From assembly GCF_005146945.1 (NCBI RefSeq), contig NZ_SWMS01000001.1, forward strand, positions 124,001 through 188,000: a stretch of DNA of 64,000 nucleotides, written 5' to 3'. Shown piece by piece: positions 1-7,036 of the stretch. The stretch is from Prauserella endophytica (GTDB lineage: Bacteria > Actinomycetota > Actinomycetes > Mycobacteriales > Pseudonocardiaceae). Numbering within the stretch: the first letter of the stretch is position 1; each line of letters begins with the position of its first letter. A program made the position numbers and the translations under genes. The notes beneath the pieces were generated by a model. The model was not told the DNA's origin. It did no database searches and saw only the letters and a program-made list of their open reading frames with translations.

Positions 1-358
1 GGCCGACCAGGCGCTGATCACGGTGGGAACCGTGGACGAGCAGGTGGTGACCGACGCGTTCAACGCCGTCGGCAAGGGCGGCACCGTGGTGATCACCGGG
101 CTGGCGAACCCGGAGAAGCTGACCGTGCACGTCTCGGGCGGCGTGCTGACGCTGTTCGAGAAGACGATCAAGGGCACGCTGTTCGGCTCGGCCAACCCGC
201 AGTACGACATCGTCAAGCTGCTGCGCCTCTACGACGCGGGCAAGCTCAAGCTCGACGAGCTCGTGACGACCAAGTACACGCTGGAGCAGGTCAACGAGGG
301 CTACCAGGACCTGCGTGACGGCAAGAACGTCCGCGGCGTCATCGTCCACGCTCAGTAA
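1..358 (+). CDS. NDMA-dependent alcohol dehydrogenase, C-terminal part (5' end outside window)
   Basis: The reading frame is open from base 2 and stops at 358, so only the last ~119 residues are present. The visible part is the end of a Rossmann half with the hydrophobic run VVITGLANPEKLTVHVSG, followed by the substrate-domain tail (LRLYDAGKLKLDELVTTKY, then NVRGVIVH). This pattern matches zinc-dependent medium-chain alcohol dehydrogenases, specifically the actinobacterial group that uses N,N-dimethyl-4-nitrosoaniline-type cofactors and oxidises primary alcohols to aldehydes. The catalytic zinc ligands would lie upstream and cannot be checked. It converges on the YCII gene across a strong hairpin. 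Confidence 0.85.
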   Translation, partial: ADQALITVGTVDEQVVTDAFNAVGKGGTVVITGLANPEKLTVHVSGGVLTLFEKTIKGTLFGSANPQYDIVKLLRLYDAGKLKLDELVTTKYTLEQVNEGYQDLRDGKNVRGVIVHAQ

Positions 359-371
359 CCACCCCAACGCT

Positions 372-420
372 CCCCAAGGCCACCTTTGTTGCGCTCAACG
401 CACCAAAGGTGGCCTTGGGG
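372..420. terminator. Bidirectional hairpin terminator, GGCCACCTT-core palindrome
   Basis: A 17-bp arm at 372-388 is exactly complementary to 404-420. The 15-nt loop itself contains a GCG/CGC pair. It lies between the 3' ends of two convergent genes, so it probably stops transcription from both sides. Its core, GGCCACCTT, recurs in hairpins at 11.9 kb and 37.2 kb. Confidence 0.85.
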
Positions 421-425
421 GAAGT

Positions 426-707
426 TCACTGGGCCGGGAGCCAGGCGCCGATCACCGGTTTGAACTCGCGGACCTTACGCTGCGCGATCGCGCCTTCCAG
501 GTGGTACGGGTCCTGGTCGATCAGCTTCTGCAGCTCCTCGCGGTTCTCGGCCTGGTACATGGCCACGCCGCCCTTGTCGTCGTCCACCGGGCCGGCGATC
601 GCGACGACCCCCTGCTCGGCGAGCGACACCAGGAAGTCACGGTGCCGCGGCCGGACCTCGGCGAACTTCTCCGGCACGTACTCGATTTCGACCAAGAACC
701 AGGCCAC
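426..707 (-). CDS. YCII-related (YciI-like) protein
   Basis: A 93-residue single-domain protein of the YCII superfamily. It opens with AWFLVEIEYVPEKFAEVRP and carries the mid-domain GPVDDDKGGVAMYQA, typical of the small dimeric ferredoxin-like fold. The function of the family is mostly unknown; some members are lyases or dehalogenases. I start it at GTG 707 because a GGAGGA ribosome-binding site (717-712) lies 4 nt upstream. An in-frame GTG at 749 would add 14 residues that do not look like the family. The gene is transcribed toward the alcohol dehydrogenase. Confidence 0.8.
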   Translation of the reverse strand: MAWFLVEIEYVPEKFAEVRPRHRDFLVSLAEQGVVAIAGPVDDDKGGVAMYQAENREELQKLIDQDPYHLEGAIAQRKVREFKPVIGAWLPAQ

Positions 708-874
708 TGCTTCCTCCGGATGATCTAGCGTTGTGCGTAGTTCGCGCACCGTATCGGTACCTGACGGTCATCTGAGAACGCTGGGTAATGCCAGTTCGAC
801 CCGATACGCTGAGTGCGCGTCAGTTTCGCGCTCCACGGAGCTGGAGAACGCCGTCGAGGGATGGGCAGGTTTCG

Positions 875-1495
875 ATGCAGGGCAGCGCCGAGCCCATGCG
901 CCAGCGCAACGCCGCAGCAGCAGGGAGAAACGTCGAGAGCAGTGTCGAGCAGACGCTCGGGCACCTGCGCACGTTGGACGCTCCCGTGCCCAAAGCCCAA
1001 CCCTCGGGCCCGCTGACGCTCGAGGACCTCTACCGCCAGCACCGCATGCGGCTGGTGCGGCTCGCCATCCTGCTCGTCGACGAGCCCGCGACCGCCGAGG
1101 ACGTGGTGCAGGAGGCCTTCACCGGTCTGCACCGCAACTGGGGCAAGCTCCGCGATGCCGCGGCCGCCGTCGGCTACCTGCGCACGGCCGTGGTGAACGG
1201 TTCGCGCAGCGTGCTGCGCCGTCGCAAGACCGCTCGCGAGTACGTGCCCCCGCACGCCGTGAACGCGCGTTCTGCCGAGAGCCTCGCGATGCTGTCGACC
1301 GAGCACCAGGCCGTGGTCAGCGCACTCTCGAAGCTCCCGCCCCGCCAGCGGGAGGTGCTGGTGCTGCGCTACTACGGCGGGCTGTCTGAAGCGGAGATCT
1401 CCGAGGCGGCGGGCATCTCCAAGGGCACCGTCAAGTCCACGGCGAGCCGGGCACTGGAGGCTCTCCAGCGGGCCATGCACGACGGTAGAAACTGA
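875..1495 (+). CDS. Sigma-70 family (SigE-like/ECF) sigma factor
   Basis: About 206 residues. Region 2 is seen in LYRQHRMRLVRLAILLV and AEDVVQEAFTGLHRNW (DNA melting and core binding). Region 4 is LPPRQREVLVLRYYGGLSEAEI followed by ISKGTVKSTASRAL (the -35 helix-turn-helix). There is no region 1 or 3, so this is an ECF-class factor of the actinobacterial SigE-like group. The start is uncertain: ATG 875 and ATG 896 are both possible, and upstream in-frame starts reach 788. No anti-sigma gene is adjacent. It ends 66 bases before nagA but is unlikely to be co-transcribed with it, since nagA has its own promoter. Confidence 0.8.
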   Translation: MQGSAEPMRQRNAAAAGRNVESSVEQTLGHLRTLDAPVPKAQPSGPLTLEDLYRQHRMRLVRLAILLVDEPATAEDVVQEAFTGLHRNWGKLRDAAAAVGYLRTAVVNGSRSVLRRRKTAREYVPPHAVNARSAESLAMLSTEHQAVVSALSKLPPRQREVLVLRYYGGLSEAEISEAAGISKGTVKSTASRALEALQRAMHDGRN

Positions 1496-1524
1496 ATAAC
1501 AAGGTAGCCTCGATATTTCGTGAG

Positions 1525-1555
1525 TTGCCGACATTCTGGTCTGGACCAATATGAT
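1525..1555 (+). promoter_or_regulatory. nagA promoter, leaderless type
   Basis: TTGCCG (1525-1530) and TATGAT (1550-1555) form a plausible -35/-10 pair with a long 19-bp spacer. The -10 ends 6 nt before GTG 1562, so the transcript would begin at or next to the start codon. The DasR-like operator occupies the spacer. Confidence 0.6.
1535..1550. promoter_or_regulatory. DasR-type operator (dre) of nagA
   Basis: TCTGGTCTGGACCAAT matches the 16-bp DasR responsive element (model ACTGGTCTAGACCACT) at 13 positions, including both GGTC/GACC half-sites. DasR is the GntR-family repressor of N-acetylglucosamine use in actinomycetes and is released by amino-sugar phosphates. The site lies between the -35 and -10 of nagA, where a repressor would block polymerase. 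No dasR gene is in the window. Confidence 0.8.
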
Positions 1556-1561
1556 GTGGTC

Positions 1562-2719
1562 GTGAACGGCTCCGACGATTTCGTGCTCACCGGCGGGCGG
1601 CTGGCCTGCCCCGACGGCGTACTCGACGACGGCTGGCTCTCCGTCTCCGGAGGGCGCATCGCCGAGCTGGGCACGGGCGCGCCGCCCGAGGGCAGGCACG
1701 TCGACGTCCGCGGAGCCCTCGTCGTCCCCGGCTTCGTCGACACCCACTGCCACGGCGGGGGCGGCGCGTCGTTCTCCACCACCGACCCCGCCGAGGCGGC
1801 CAGGGCCATCGCGGCCCACCGCAGGCACGGCACCACGACCATGCTGGCAAGTCTGGTCTCCGACCCGATCGGCGTGCTCACCGACCAGCTCGCGGCGCTC
1901 TCGGAGCTGGTCGAGGACGGCGAGCTGGCCGGGGTGCACCTGGAAGGTCCGTTCATCGCGCAGGCCCGCTGCGGCGCACACGATCCGGCCGCGCTCCGGG
2001 AACCCGACACGAGCGCGGTGGACTCGCTGCTCGACGCGAGCAGGGGCCACGTCCGCATGGTCACGCTCGCGCCCGAGCTGACCGGCGGCATCAAGGCCGT
2101 GCGCCAGCTCACCGAGTCGGGCGTCATCGCGGCGATCGGGCATACCGACGGCACGGAGGAGCAGGTACGACCTGCCGTCGACGCCGGTGCGACGGTGGCC
2201 ACCCACCTCTTCAACGGCATGCGGCCGCTGCACCACCGGGAGCCGGGTCCGGTCGGCGTGCTCCTCGACGACGAGCGGGTGACCGTGGAGCTGATCTGCG
2301 ACCTCGTCCACGTGCACCCCACCGTGCTCCGGCTGGCCGCGCGGCACGCGGGCAAGGACCGGACGGTGCTGGTCACCGACGCGATGTCGGCGACGGACGC
2401 AGCAGACGGCACCTACACGCTCGGCAGGCTCGCCGTCGACGTGCGCGACGGCGTCGCGACGCTCGCGGGCAACGGTGCGCTCGCCGGCAGCACACTCACG
2501 ATGGACGCCGCCTTCCGCAACCTCGTCCACGGCGCGGGGCTGAGCGTCACCGACGCGGTGCGTGCTACCGCGAGTAGACCGGCCGAGCTGCTCGGCATCG
2601 CGGATCGCACCGGCCGGCTGTGCCGCGGCCTGCAGGCCGACCTGGTACTTCTCGGTGATGATCTTTGCCCAATGGGGGTATTGCGCCGCGGCGAGTGGGT
2701 AACTCGCAGCGACCACTAG
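1562..2719 (+). CDS. nagA: N-acetylglucosamine-6-phosphate deacetylase
   Basis: 385 residues, normal family length. This cytoplasmic amidohydrolase removes acetate from GlcNAc-6-phosphate to give GlcN-6-phosphate, feeding chitin and cell-wall amino sugars into glycolysis. Visible signatures: metal-site HCHG in VDTHCHGGGG, the metal-binding Glu in GVHLEGPF, His residues in AIGHTDG and ATHLFNGMRPLHHREPG, and the catalytic Asp in VTDAMSATDA. I start it at GTG 1562. The in-frame GTG at 1520 would put the dre operator and promoter inside the coding region. Control is expected through DasR. Confidence 0.95.
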   Translation: MNGSDDFVLTGGRLACPDGVLDDGWLSVSGGRIAELGTGAPPEGRHVDVRGALVVPGFVDTHCHGGGGASFSTTDPAEAARAIAAHRRHGTTTMLASLVSDPIGVLTDQLAALSELVEDGELAGVHLEGPFIAQARCGAHDPAALREPDTSAVDSLLDASRGHVRMVTLAPELTGGIKAVRQLTESGVIAAIGHTDGTEEQVRPAVDAGATVATHLFNGMRPLHHREPGPVGVLLDDERVTVELICDLVHVHPTVLRLAARHAGKDRTVLVTDAMSATDAADGTYTLGRLAVDVRDGVATLAGNGALAGSTLTMDAAFRNLVHGAGLSVTDAVRATASRPAELLGIADRTGRLCRGLQADLVLLGDDLCPMGVLRRGEWVTRSDH

Positions 2720-2729
2720 ACTCTCCTGG

Positions 2730-3485
2730 GTGGTGGAGTACCGCGTCGACGAACTCGCCCGCGTTGCGGGCACGACGGTCGGAAACGTACGGGTCTACCA
2801 GGACCGCGAGCTGCTTCCTCCACCCGAGCGACGAGGCCGCGTCGCGCTCTACTCGGACGCGCACCTGGCCCGGCTGCGGGTGATCCTCGGGCTGCTCAAG
2901 CGCGGTTACACGTTCGCGCAGATCCGCGAGATGCTCACCACCTGGCAGTCGGGCCGCGACCTGGAGGACCTGCTGGGCCTCGAACAGGTGCTGGCCTCGC
3001 CGTGGAGCGACGAGCCGACGGAGCGCGTGGCGCTGGCCGACCTGCTCGCCGAGTTCCGGGACCACGCCGTCGACGACGAGGCGATCGCGAGGCTGGTGCG
3101 ACTCGGCGTGTTCACCCACGACGGGCCCGCGCACGTGCTCGTGCGCAGTCCCCGGCTCCTGCACGCGGGCAGGGAACTGCTCGCGGCGGGCGTGCCCCTG
3201 CCCACGCTGCTGGAGATCGCCGAGCAGGTGCGGTGGCAGACCGACCAGCTCGCGGCGATGTTCCTGCGGATGGTGGACGAACACGTGGTGCCGGGCCGCG
3301 ACACGGGCTGGACCCCGAGCGCCGACGACCTGCCCGCGCTCACCGAGCAGGCGAAGACCCTGCGACCGCTGGCCCAGTCCACGGTCACAGCGTTCCTCGC
3401 CAAGTCGATGAGCCGTGCGCTGAGCGACTGGTTCGCCGAACGCTTCGGACCCCTGTCCCAGCAGCACTACCCTGAACAGCGATGA
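2730..3485 (+). CDS. MerR family transcriptional regulator
   Basis: 251 residues. The N-terminal winged helix-turn-helix reads YRVDELARVAGTTVGNVRVYQ then LLPPPERRGRVALYSDAHLARL, diagnostic of MerR; a long helical effector region follows (residues ~80-250) with no obvious metal-binding cysteines. A TAGACT hexamer (2717-2722) ends 7 nt before GTG 2730, suggesting a leaderless transcript. The stop overlaps the next start (ATGA), so it is co-transcribed with the small membrane protein. The ligand and targets are unknown. Confidence 0.85.
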   Translation: MVEYRVDELARVAGTTVGNVRVYQDRELLPPPERRGRVALYSDAHLARLRVILGLLKRGYTFAQIREMLTTWQSGRDLEDLLGLEQVLASPWSDEPTERVALADLLAEFRDHAVDDEAIARLVRLGVFTHDGPAHVLVRSPRLLHAGRELLAAGVPLPTLLEIAEQVRWQTDQLAAMFLRMVDEHVVPGRDTGWTPSADDLPALTEQAKTLRPLAQSTVTAFLAKSMSRALSDWFAERFGPLSQQHYPEQR

Positions 3486-3805
3486 CCGACGACCCCGAGC
3501 GCCTGCTGGCCGAGGCACTGCGCGCGCAGGCGCGCAACGCGCCGCCCGCCGGGCCGAGCTCGCCCCGGCGGGAGCCGCCTCCCGTCGTCGAGACCCCCGG
3601 TGGGTACGGCCTGCTGTCCGGAGCCGGTGAGGGGTCGCTCGAACGCGAACGGGCCGCACTGGACGCGCTCGCGCAGCCCGACCCCGTCCCCGCCCAGCCG
3701 AAAGCACGGCAGCCGGAACCGCTGTCGCTGTACTGGATCTTGCTGCTGACGCTGCTGCTCGGTCTGGCCTCGGGGTGCGTGATCGGCCTGCTGACGCTCT
3801 TGTGA
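3482..3805 (+). CDS. Small proline-rich single-pass membrane protein, unknown function
   Basis: 107 residues. The first ~80 are charged and proline-rich, and one strong membrane segment follows near the C-terminus (LYWILLLTLLLGLASGCVIGLL). This predicts a tail-anchored protein with most of its mass in the cytoplasm. It shares an ATGA overlap with the preceding MerR gene and so belongs to its operon. I recognise no domain. Confidence 0.7.
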   Translation: MTDDPERLLAEALRAQARNAPPAGPSSPRREPPPVVETPGGYGLLSGAGEGSLERERAALDALAQPDPVPAQPKARQPEPLSLYWILLLTLLLGLASGCVIGLLTLL

Positions 3806-3860
3806 AAGCAGGCACTAAGGCTCAGGTGAGCCCACAGGGCGACCCTGTACCTTGTCCAGC

Positions 3861-4520
3861 GTGAATCTCGCGCAGACGCCGGCCCAGATGTCGATCATGC
3901 CCGACTGGCTCAACCCAGAGCACCTGCTCTCGGGCATCGGGCCCGTCGTGGTCGCCGTGCTGTGTCTGATCCTCTTCGCGGAGAGCAGCGTCTTCCCGGT
4001 GCTGCCGGGTGACTCACTGCTGTTCACGGCCGGTCTCTTCGTCGCGAACGGCAGCCTCGACGTGCCGCTGTGGCTGGTCTGCGTGCTCGCCACGGTCGCC
4101 GCGATCATCGGCAACGTCGTGGGCTACGGCATCGGCTGGAAGGTCGGGCCGAAGCTGTTCAACCGGCCGGACTCGCGGTTCTTCAAGCAGGAGCACGTCG
4201 ACAAGACGCACGCTTTCCTGGAGAAGCACGGCCCCAAGGCGATCGTGCTCGCCCGGTTCGTGCCGTTCGTGCGCACGTTCATCACGTGGCTGGCGGGTAT
4301 CGGCCGCATGGGCCCGAAGAAGTACTTCACCTACACGGTCCTCGGCGGCATCGTGTGGGCCGCCGGGCTCATCGTGCTCGGCGCGATGCTCGGCAACATC
4401 GCCTTCATCCGCGACAACGTCGACGCGATCTTCGTGCTGATCGTGCTGGTGTCAGTGCTGCCGATCGTCTTCGAGTACCTGAAGGCGCGCCGCGAGAAGC
4501 GGACGCCGACCGAGAACTGA
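3861..4520 (+). CDS. DedA family membrane protein
   Basis: 219 residues with several membrane spans. It carries the two DedA signatures: LPGDSLLFTAGLF near residue 50 and ARFVPFVRTFITWLAG near residue 130. DedA proteins are polytopic inner-membrane proteins of the VTT/SNARE-associated superfamily, linked to lipid-carrier recycling, membrane potential and cationic-peptide tolerance. GTG 3861 is chosen because TACCTT (3848-3853) ends 7 nt upstream, implying a leaderless mRNA; an in-frame TTG at 3852 overlaps that hexamer. A second DedA gene lies 6 kb downstream. Confidence 0.88.
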   Translation: MNLAQTPAQMSIMPDWLNPEHLLSGIGPVVVAVLCLILFAESSVFPVLPGDSLLFTAGLFVANGSLDVPLWLVCVLATVAAIIGNVVGYGIGWKVGPKLFNRPDSRFFKQEHVDKTHAFLEKHGPKAIVLARFVPFVRTFITWLAGIGRMGPKKYFTYTVLGGIVWAAGLIVLGAMLGNIAFIRDNVDAIFVLIVLVSVLPIVFEYLKARREKRTPTEN

Positions 4521-4523
4521 CGC

Positions 4524-5906
4524 TCACTCCAGCGAGAACATCGACCCTGGGTTGAACAGGCCGTCCGGGTCGAGCGCGCGCTTGAGCCGCTGGTGCACCC
4601 GCAGGCCGACGGGACCGATCTCGCGTTCGAGCCAGTCCTGCTTGAACTTGCCGACGCCGTGCTCGCCGGTCACCGTGCCGCCGAGCGCGAGGCCGAGGTC
4701 GAGGATCGCGTCGAACGCCTTGCGGGCCCGGTCGAACTCGCCGTCGGCCCCCGCGTCGTAGACCACGGTGGGGTGCATGTTCCCGTCGCCGGCGTGCCCG
4801 CAGACGGCGATGCGAAGGCCGACGTCGTCGCTGATCCGCTCGCAGCCCTCGATGAGGTCCGCGATGCGCGTGCGGGGAACGCACACGTCGTCGGTCATGT
4901 TCGCCCCCAGCGCGGCCAGCGCGTAGTGCACCGAGCGGCGGGCCTGCATCAGCAGGTTGCCCTCGGCGAGGTCCTCGGTGGCGTGGGTCATCTCCGCGCC
5001 TGCGTCGGCGCACACCTGCCGCAGCGCCGCCAGTTCCCTGCGGGCCACCTCGCCGCCCGCGTCGGACTGGCACAGCAGCAGGGCACCGGAGCCGGAGCCC
5101 GCGCCGAGGTCGGTGCTGAGGTGGTCCTCGACGGCGGCGATCGTGGCGGCGTCCATGATCTCCATGAGCGAGGGCACGAGGCCCTCACGCACGATGCGGC
5201 TCACCGCGGCGCCCGCGTCCCTCGTGGAGGAGAACGCGGCGACGAGCGTGCCCGGCGCCTGCGGCAGCGGCCGCAGGGCCAGGGTGGCCTGAGTGATGAC
5301 GCCGAGGGTGCCCTCGCTGCCGACGAAAAGCTTGGTGAGGTCGTAGCCCGCGACGCCCTTCACCGTGCGGCGCCCGGTGCGCAGCAGCGAGCCGTCGGCG
5401 AGCACGACCTCCAGCCCGAGCACGGAGTCGGTGGTGACGCCGTACTTCACGCAGCACAGCCCGCCCGCGTTGGTGGCAAGGTTGCCGCCGATCGTGCACC
5501 AGTCGTAGCTGGAGGGGTCGGGAGGGTAGAACAGGCCGTGCTTGGCGACGGCGTCGCGAAGGTGCAGGTTCACCACGCCGGGCTGGACCACGGCGAGCCG
5601 GTTGTCGGCGTCGATCTCCAGGATCTCGTCGAGCTTCGTGGTCACGAGCACCACGCAACCCTCGATCGCGTTGGCGCCGCCGCAGATCCCGCTGCCGGCG
5701 CCGCGCGGCACGATCGGGACGCCCGCCTCAGCGCAGGCCCGCACTGTCGCCTGCACCCCGGCCACATCGGAGGGCAGCACCACCGCGAGTGGCACCCCTG
5801 CGGGCGCCAGCGGCATCTCGTCCCGGGAGTAGGCGGCGGTCACGTCCGGATCGGTGAGCACGGCTTCGGCACCGAGCTCCTCGCGCAACGTCGACAGCAG
5901 TGTCAT
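4524..5906 (-). CDS. FAD-linked oxidase, glycolate/D-lactate dehydrogenase (GlcD) type
   Basis: 460 residues. The N-terminal VAO-type FAD domain shows VPIVPRGAGSGICGGANAIE and the PDPSS/TIGGNLATNAGG stretch. The C-terminal FAD-linked oxidase domain ends with GHAGDGNMHPTVVYD and VTGEHGVGKFKQ. Such enzymes oxidise 2-hydroxyacids (glycolate, D-lactate, D-2-hydroxyglutarate); the substrate cannot be read from sequence. ATG 5906 fits the family start (MTLLSTLREELG); a longer frame to 6029 adds atypical sequence. It stands convergent to the DedA gene with only 3 bases between stops. No GlcE/GlcF partners are adjacent. Confidence 0.9.
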   Translation of the reverse strand: MTLLSTLREELGAEAVLTDPDVTAAYSRDEMPLAPAGVPLAVVLPSDVAGVQATVRACAEAGVPIVPRGAGSGICGGANAIEGCVVLVTTKLDEILEIDADNRLAVVQPGVVNLHLRDAVAKHGLFYPPDPSSYDWCTIGGNLATNAGGLCCVKYGVTTDSVLGLEVVLADGSLLRTGRRTVKGVAGYDLTKLFVGSEGTLGVITQATLALRPLPQAPGTLVAAFSSTRDAGAAVSRIVREGLVPSLMEIMDAATIAAVEDHLSTDLGAGSGSGALLLCQSDAGGEVARRELAALRQVCADAGAEMTHATEDLAEGNLLMQARRSVHYALAALGANMTDDVCVPRTRIADLIEGCERISDDVGLRIAVCGHAGDGNMHPTVVYDAGADGEFDRARKAFDAILDLGLALGGTVTGEHGVGKFKQDWLEREIGPVGLRVHQRLKRALDPDGLFNPGSMFSLE

Positions 5907-5916
5907 GCCGTCAAAG

Positions 5917-6342
5917 CTATCGCGCCATCCCGTACACGCGGTCCACGCGCAACCGCAGAACGAGACGCTCATCGGCCACCATCGCGGCGCGGTACTCGGC
6001 CCAGTCGGGGTGCTCTCCCCTGATCGCACGGTAGAGGTCGATCAGCTCCGCCACGGCGTCGTCGTGCTCGTCCTTCGCCACCGGTGACAGCTCGGCGACG
6101 CCCTCCGCGACGGCGTAGGACCAGCCGTCGGCGCTCGACACGTGGTAGCTCGCCCTCGGGTCGCGGCGGAGGTTCCTCGTCTTGGCCCTGCCGTCGGTGA
6201 TGGAGACCCGCAGGAGGCCGCGCTCCGGGTCGTAGTGGTGGTTGACGTTGGACAGCTGGGGCCTGCCGTCGCGCTTGAGCGTGGCGAGCACGCCGAACGG
6301 CCGCTCGGCGAGCAGCGCGCGCAGGGAGTCGTCTCGGGTCAT
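5917..6342 (-). CDS. PPOX-class split-barrel oxidoreductase, likely F420-dependent
   Basis: 141 residues, usual length for this actinobacterial family (Rv1155-like). The split barrel starts with LLAERPFGVLATLKRDGRPQLSNVNHHYD, followed by ITDGRAKTRNLRRDPRASYHV, a typical F420/FMN phosphate-binding stretch, and ends VLRLRVDRVYGM. These proteins bind F420 or flavin and reduce assorted substrates in the cytoplasm; the substrate here is unknown. It lies 10 bases upstream of the FAD-linked oxidase on the same strand, so the two are probably co-transcribed. Confidence 0.85.
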   Translation of the reverse strand: MTRDDSLRALLAERPFGVLATLKRDGRPQLSNVNHHYDPERGLLRVSITDGRAKTRNLRRDPRASYHVSSADGWSYAVAEGVAELSPVAKDEHDDAVAELIDLYRAIRGEHPDWAEYRAAMVADERLVLRLRVDRVYGMAR

Positions 6343-6470
6343 GTCCGCGCAACGCGACCGGGTCGCCGGACATTCCGCTCACACACACGGGTGACGAGCC
6401 CGGTGGTCTGGCCCACAGGGCCGGCAATGGAGTTGCACGGAACCCCGGAACGGGGACATTCTTGCTTTAG

Positions 6471-6482
6471 GCAACTAGTTGC
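6471..6482. promoter_or_regulatory. MarR operator dyad (GCAACTAGTTGC)
   Basis: A perfect 12-bp palindrome just upstream of the MarR gene. Its right half with flank, AGTTGCACG (6478-6486), also occurs as a direct copy at 6431-6439. Position and shape fit an autoregulatory MarR site that also controls the exporter operon. Confidence 0.65.
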
Positions 6483-6502
6483 ACGACACAAACAAGACAT
6501 CC

Positions 6503-7036
6503 GTGACGAAAGACCTGCTCATGGCCCCTGCATCCCAGGACACCGCCCGGCCGACCGAGGCCGAGCTGACCGTCGCCGACGAGCTGGGCGCGCAGCTGGT
6601 CAGGTTCATGCGGGCGATGACGCGGGCGAAGTCGCAGGTCGCGAAGCGGGGACCGGACGGCATCGAGCGCGCGGCCTACGCGATCCTGTTCACGCTCGTC
6701 CACGACGGACCGCAGCGCACGAGCCGGCTCGCCGAGTCGTTGCACTCCGACATCTCCACGATCAGCAGGCAGAGCAGCTCGCTGGTCCAGCACGGCCTCG
6801 TCGAGCGCACCGCCGACCCCGAGGACGGCCGCGCCTGCCTGCTGGCGCCCACCGACGAGGGGCTGCGGGTGTTCGAGGAGAACCGCAGGCTCCGCGGCCA
6901 CTGGCTCGCCAAGCTGCTCGCCGACTGGCCCGAAGAGGACCGGCACACGCTCACGCGGCTCATCGACCGGCTCAACGCAGCCATCGAGAACTTCGATCCA
7001 CAGCAGTTCAGCACCACCGAGGGGGACAACGCATGA
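6503..7036 (+). CDS. MarR family regulator of the downstream exporter
   Basis: About 177 residues. The winged helix core is AYAILFTLVHDGPQRTSRLAESL, the recognition region HSDISTISRQSSSLVQHGLVER, and the wing ADPEDGRACLLAPTDEG. MarR proteins are dimeric repressors released by phenolic or drug ligands. The start is uncertain: GTG 6503 or ATG 6521. TTG 6479 is unlikely because it lies inside the operator. The stop overlaps the transporter ATG by 4 nt, so regulator and exporter form one operon. Confidence 0.88.
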   Translation: MTKDLLMAPASQDTARPTEAELTVADELGAQLVRFMRAMTRAKSQVAKRGPDGIERAAYAILFTLVHDGPQRTSRLAESLHSDISTISRQSSSLVQHGLVERTADPEDGRACLLAPTDEGLRVFEENRRLRGHWLAKLLADWPEEDRHTLTRLIDRLNAAIENFDPQQFSTTEGDNA

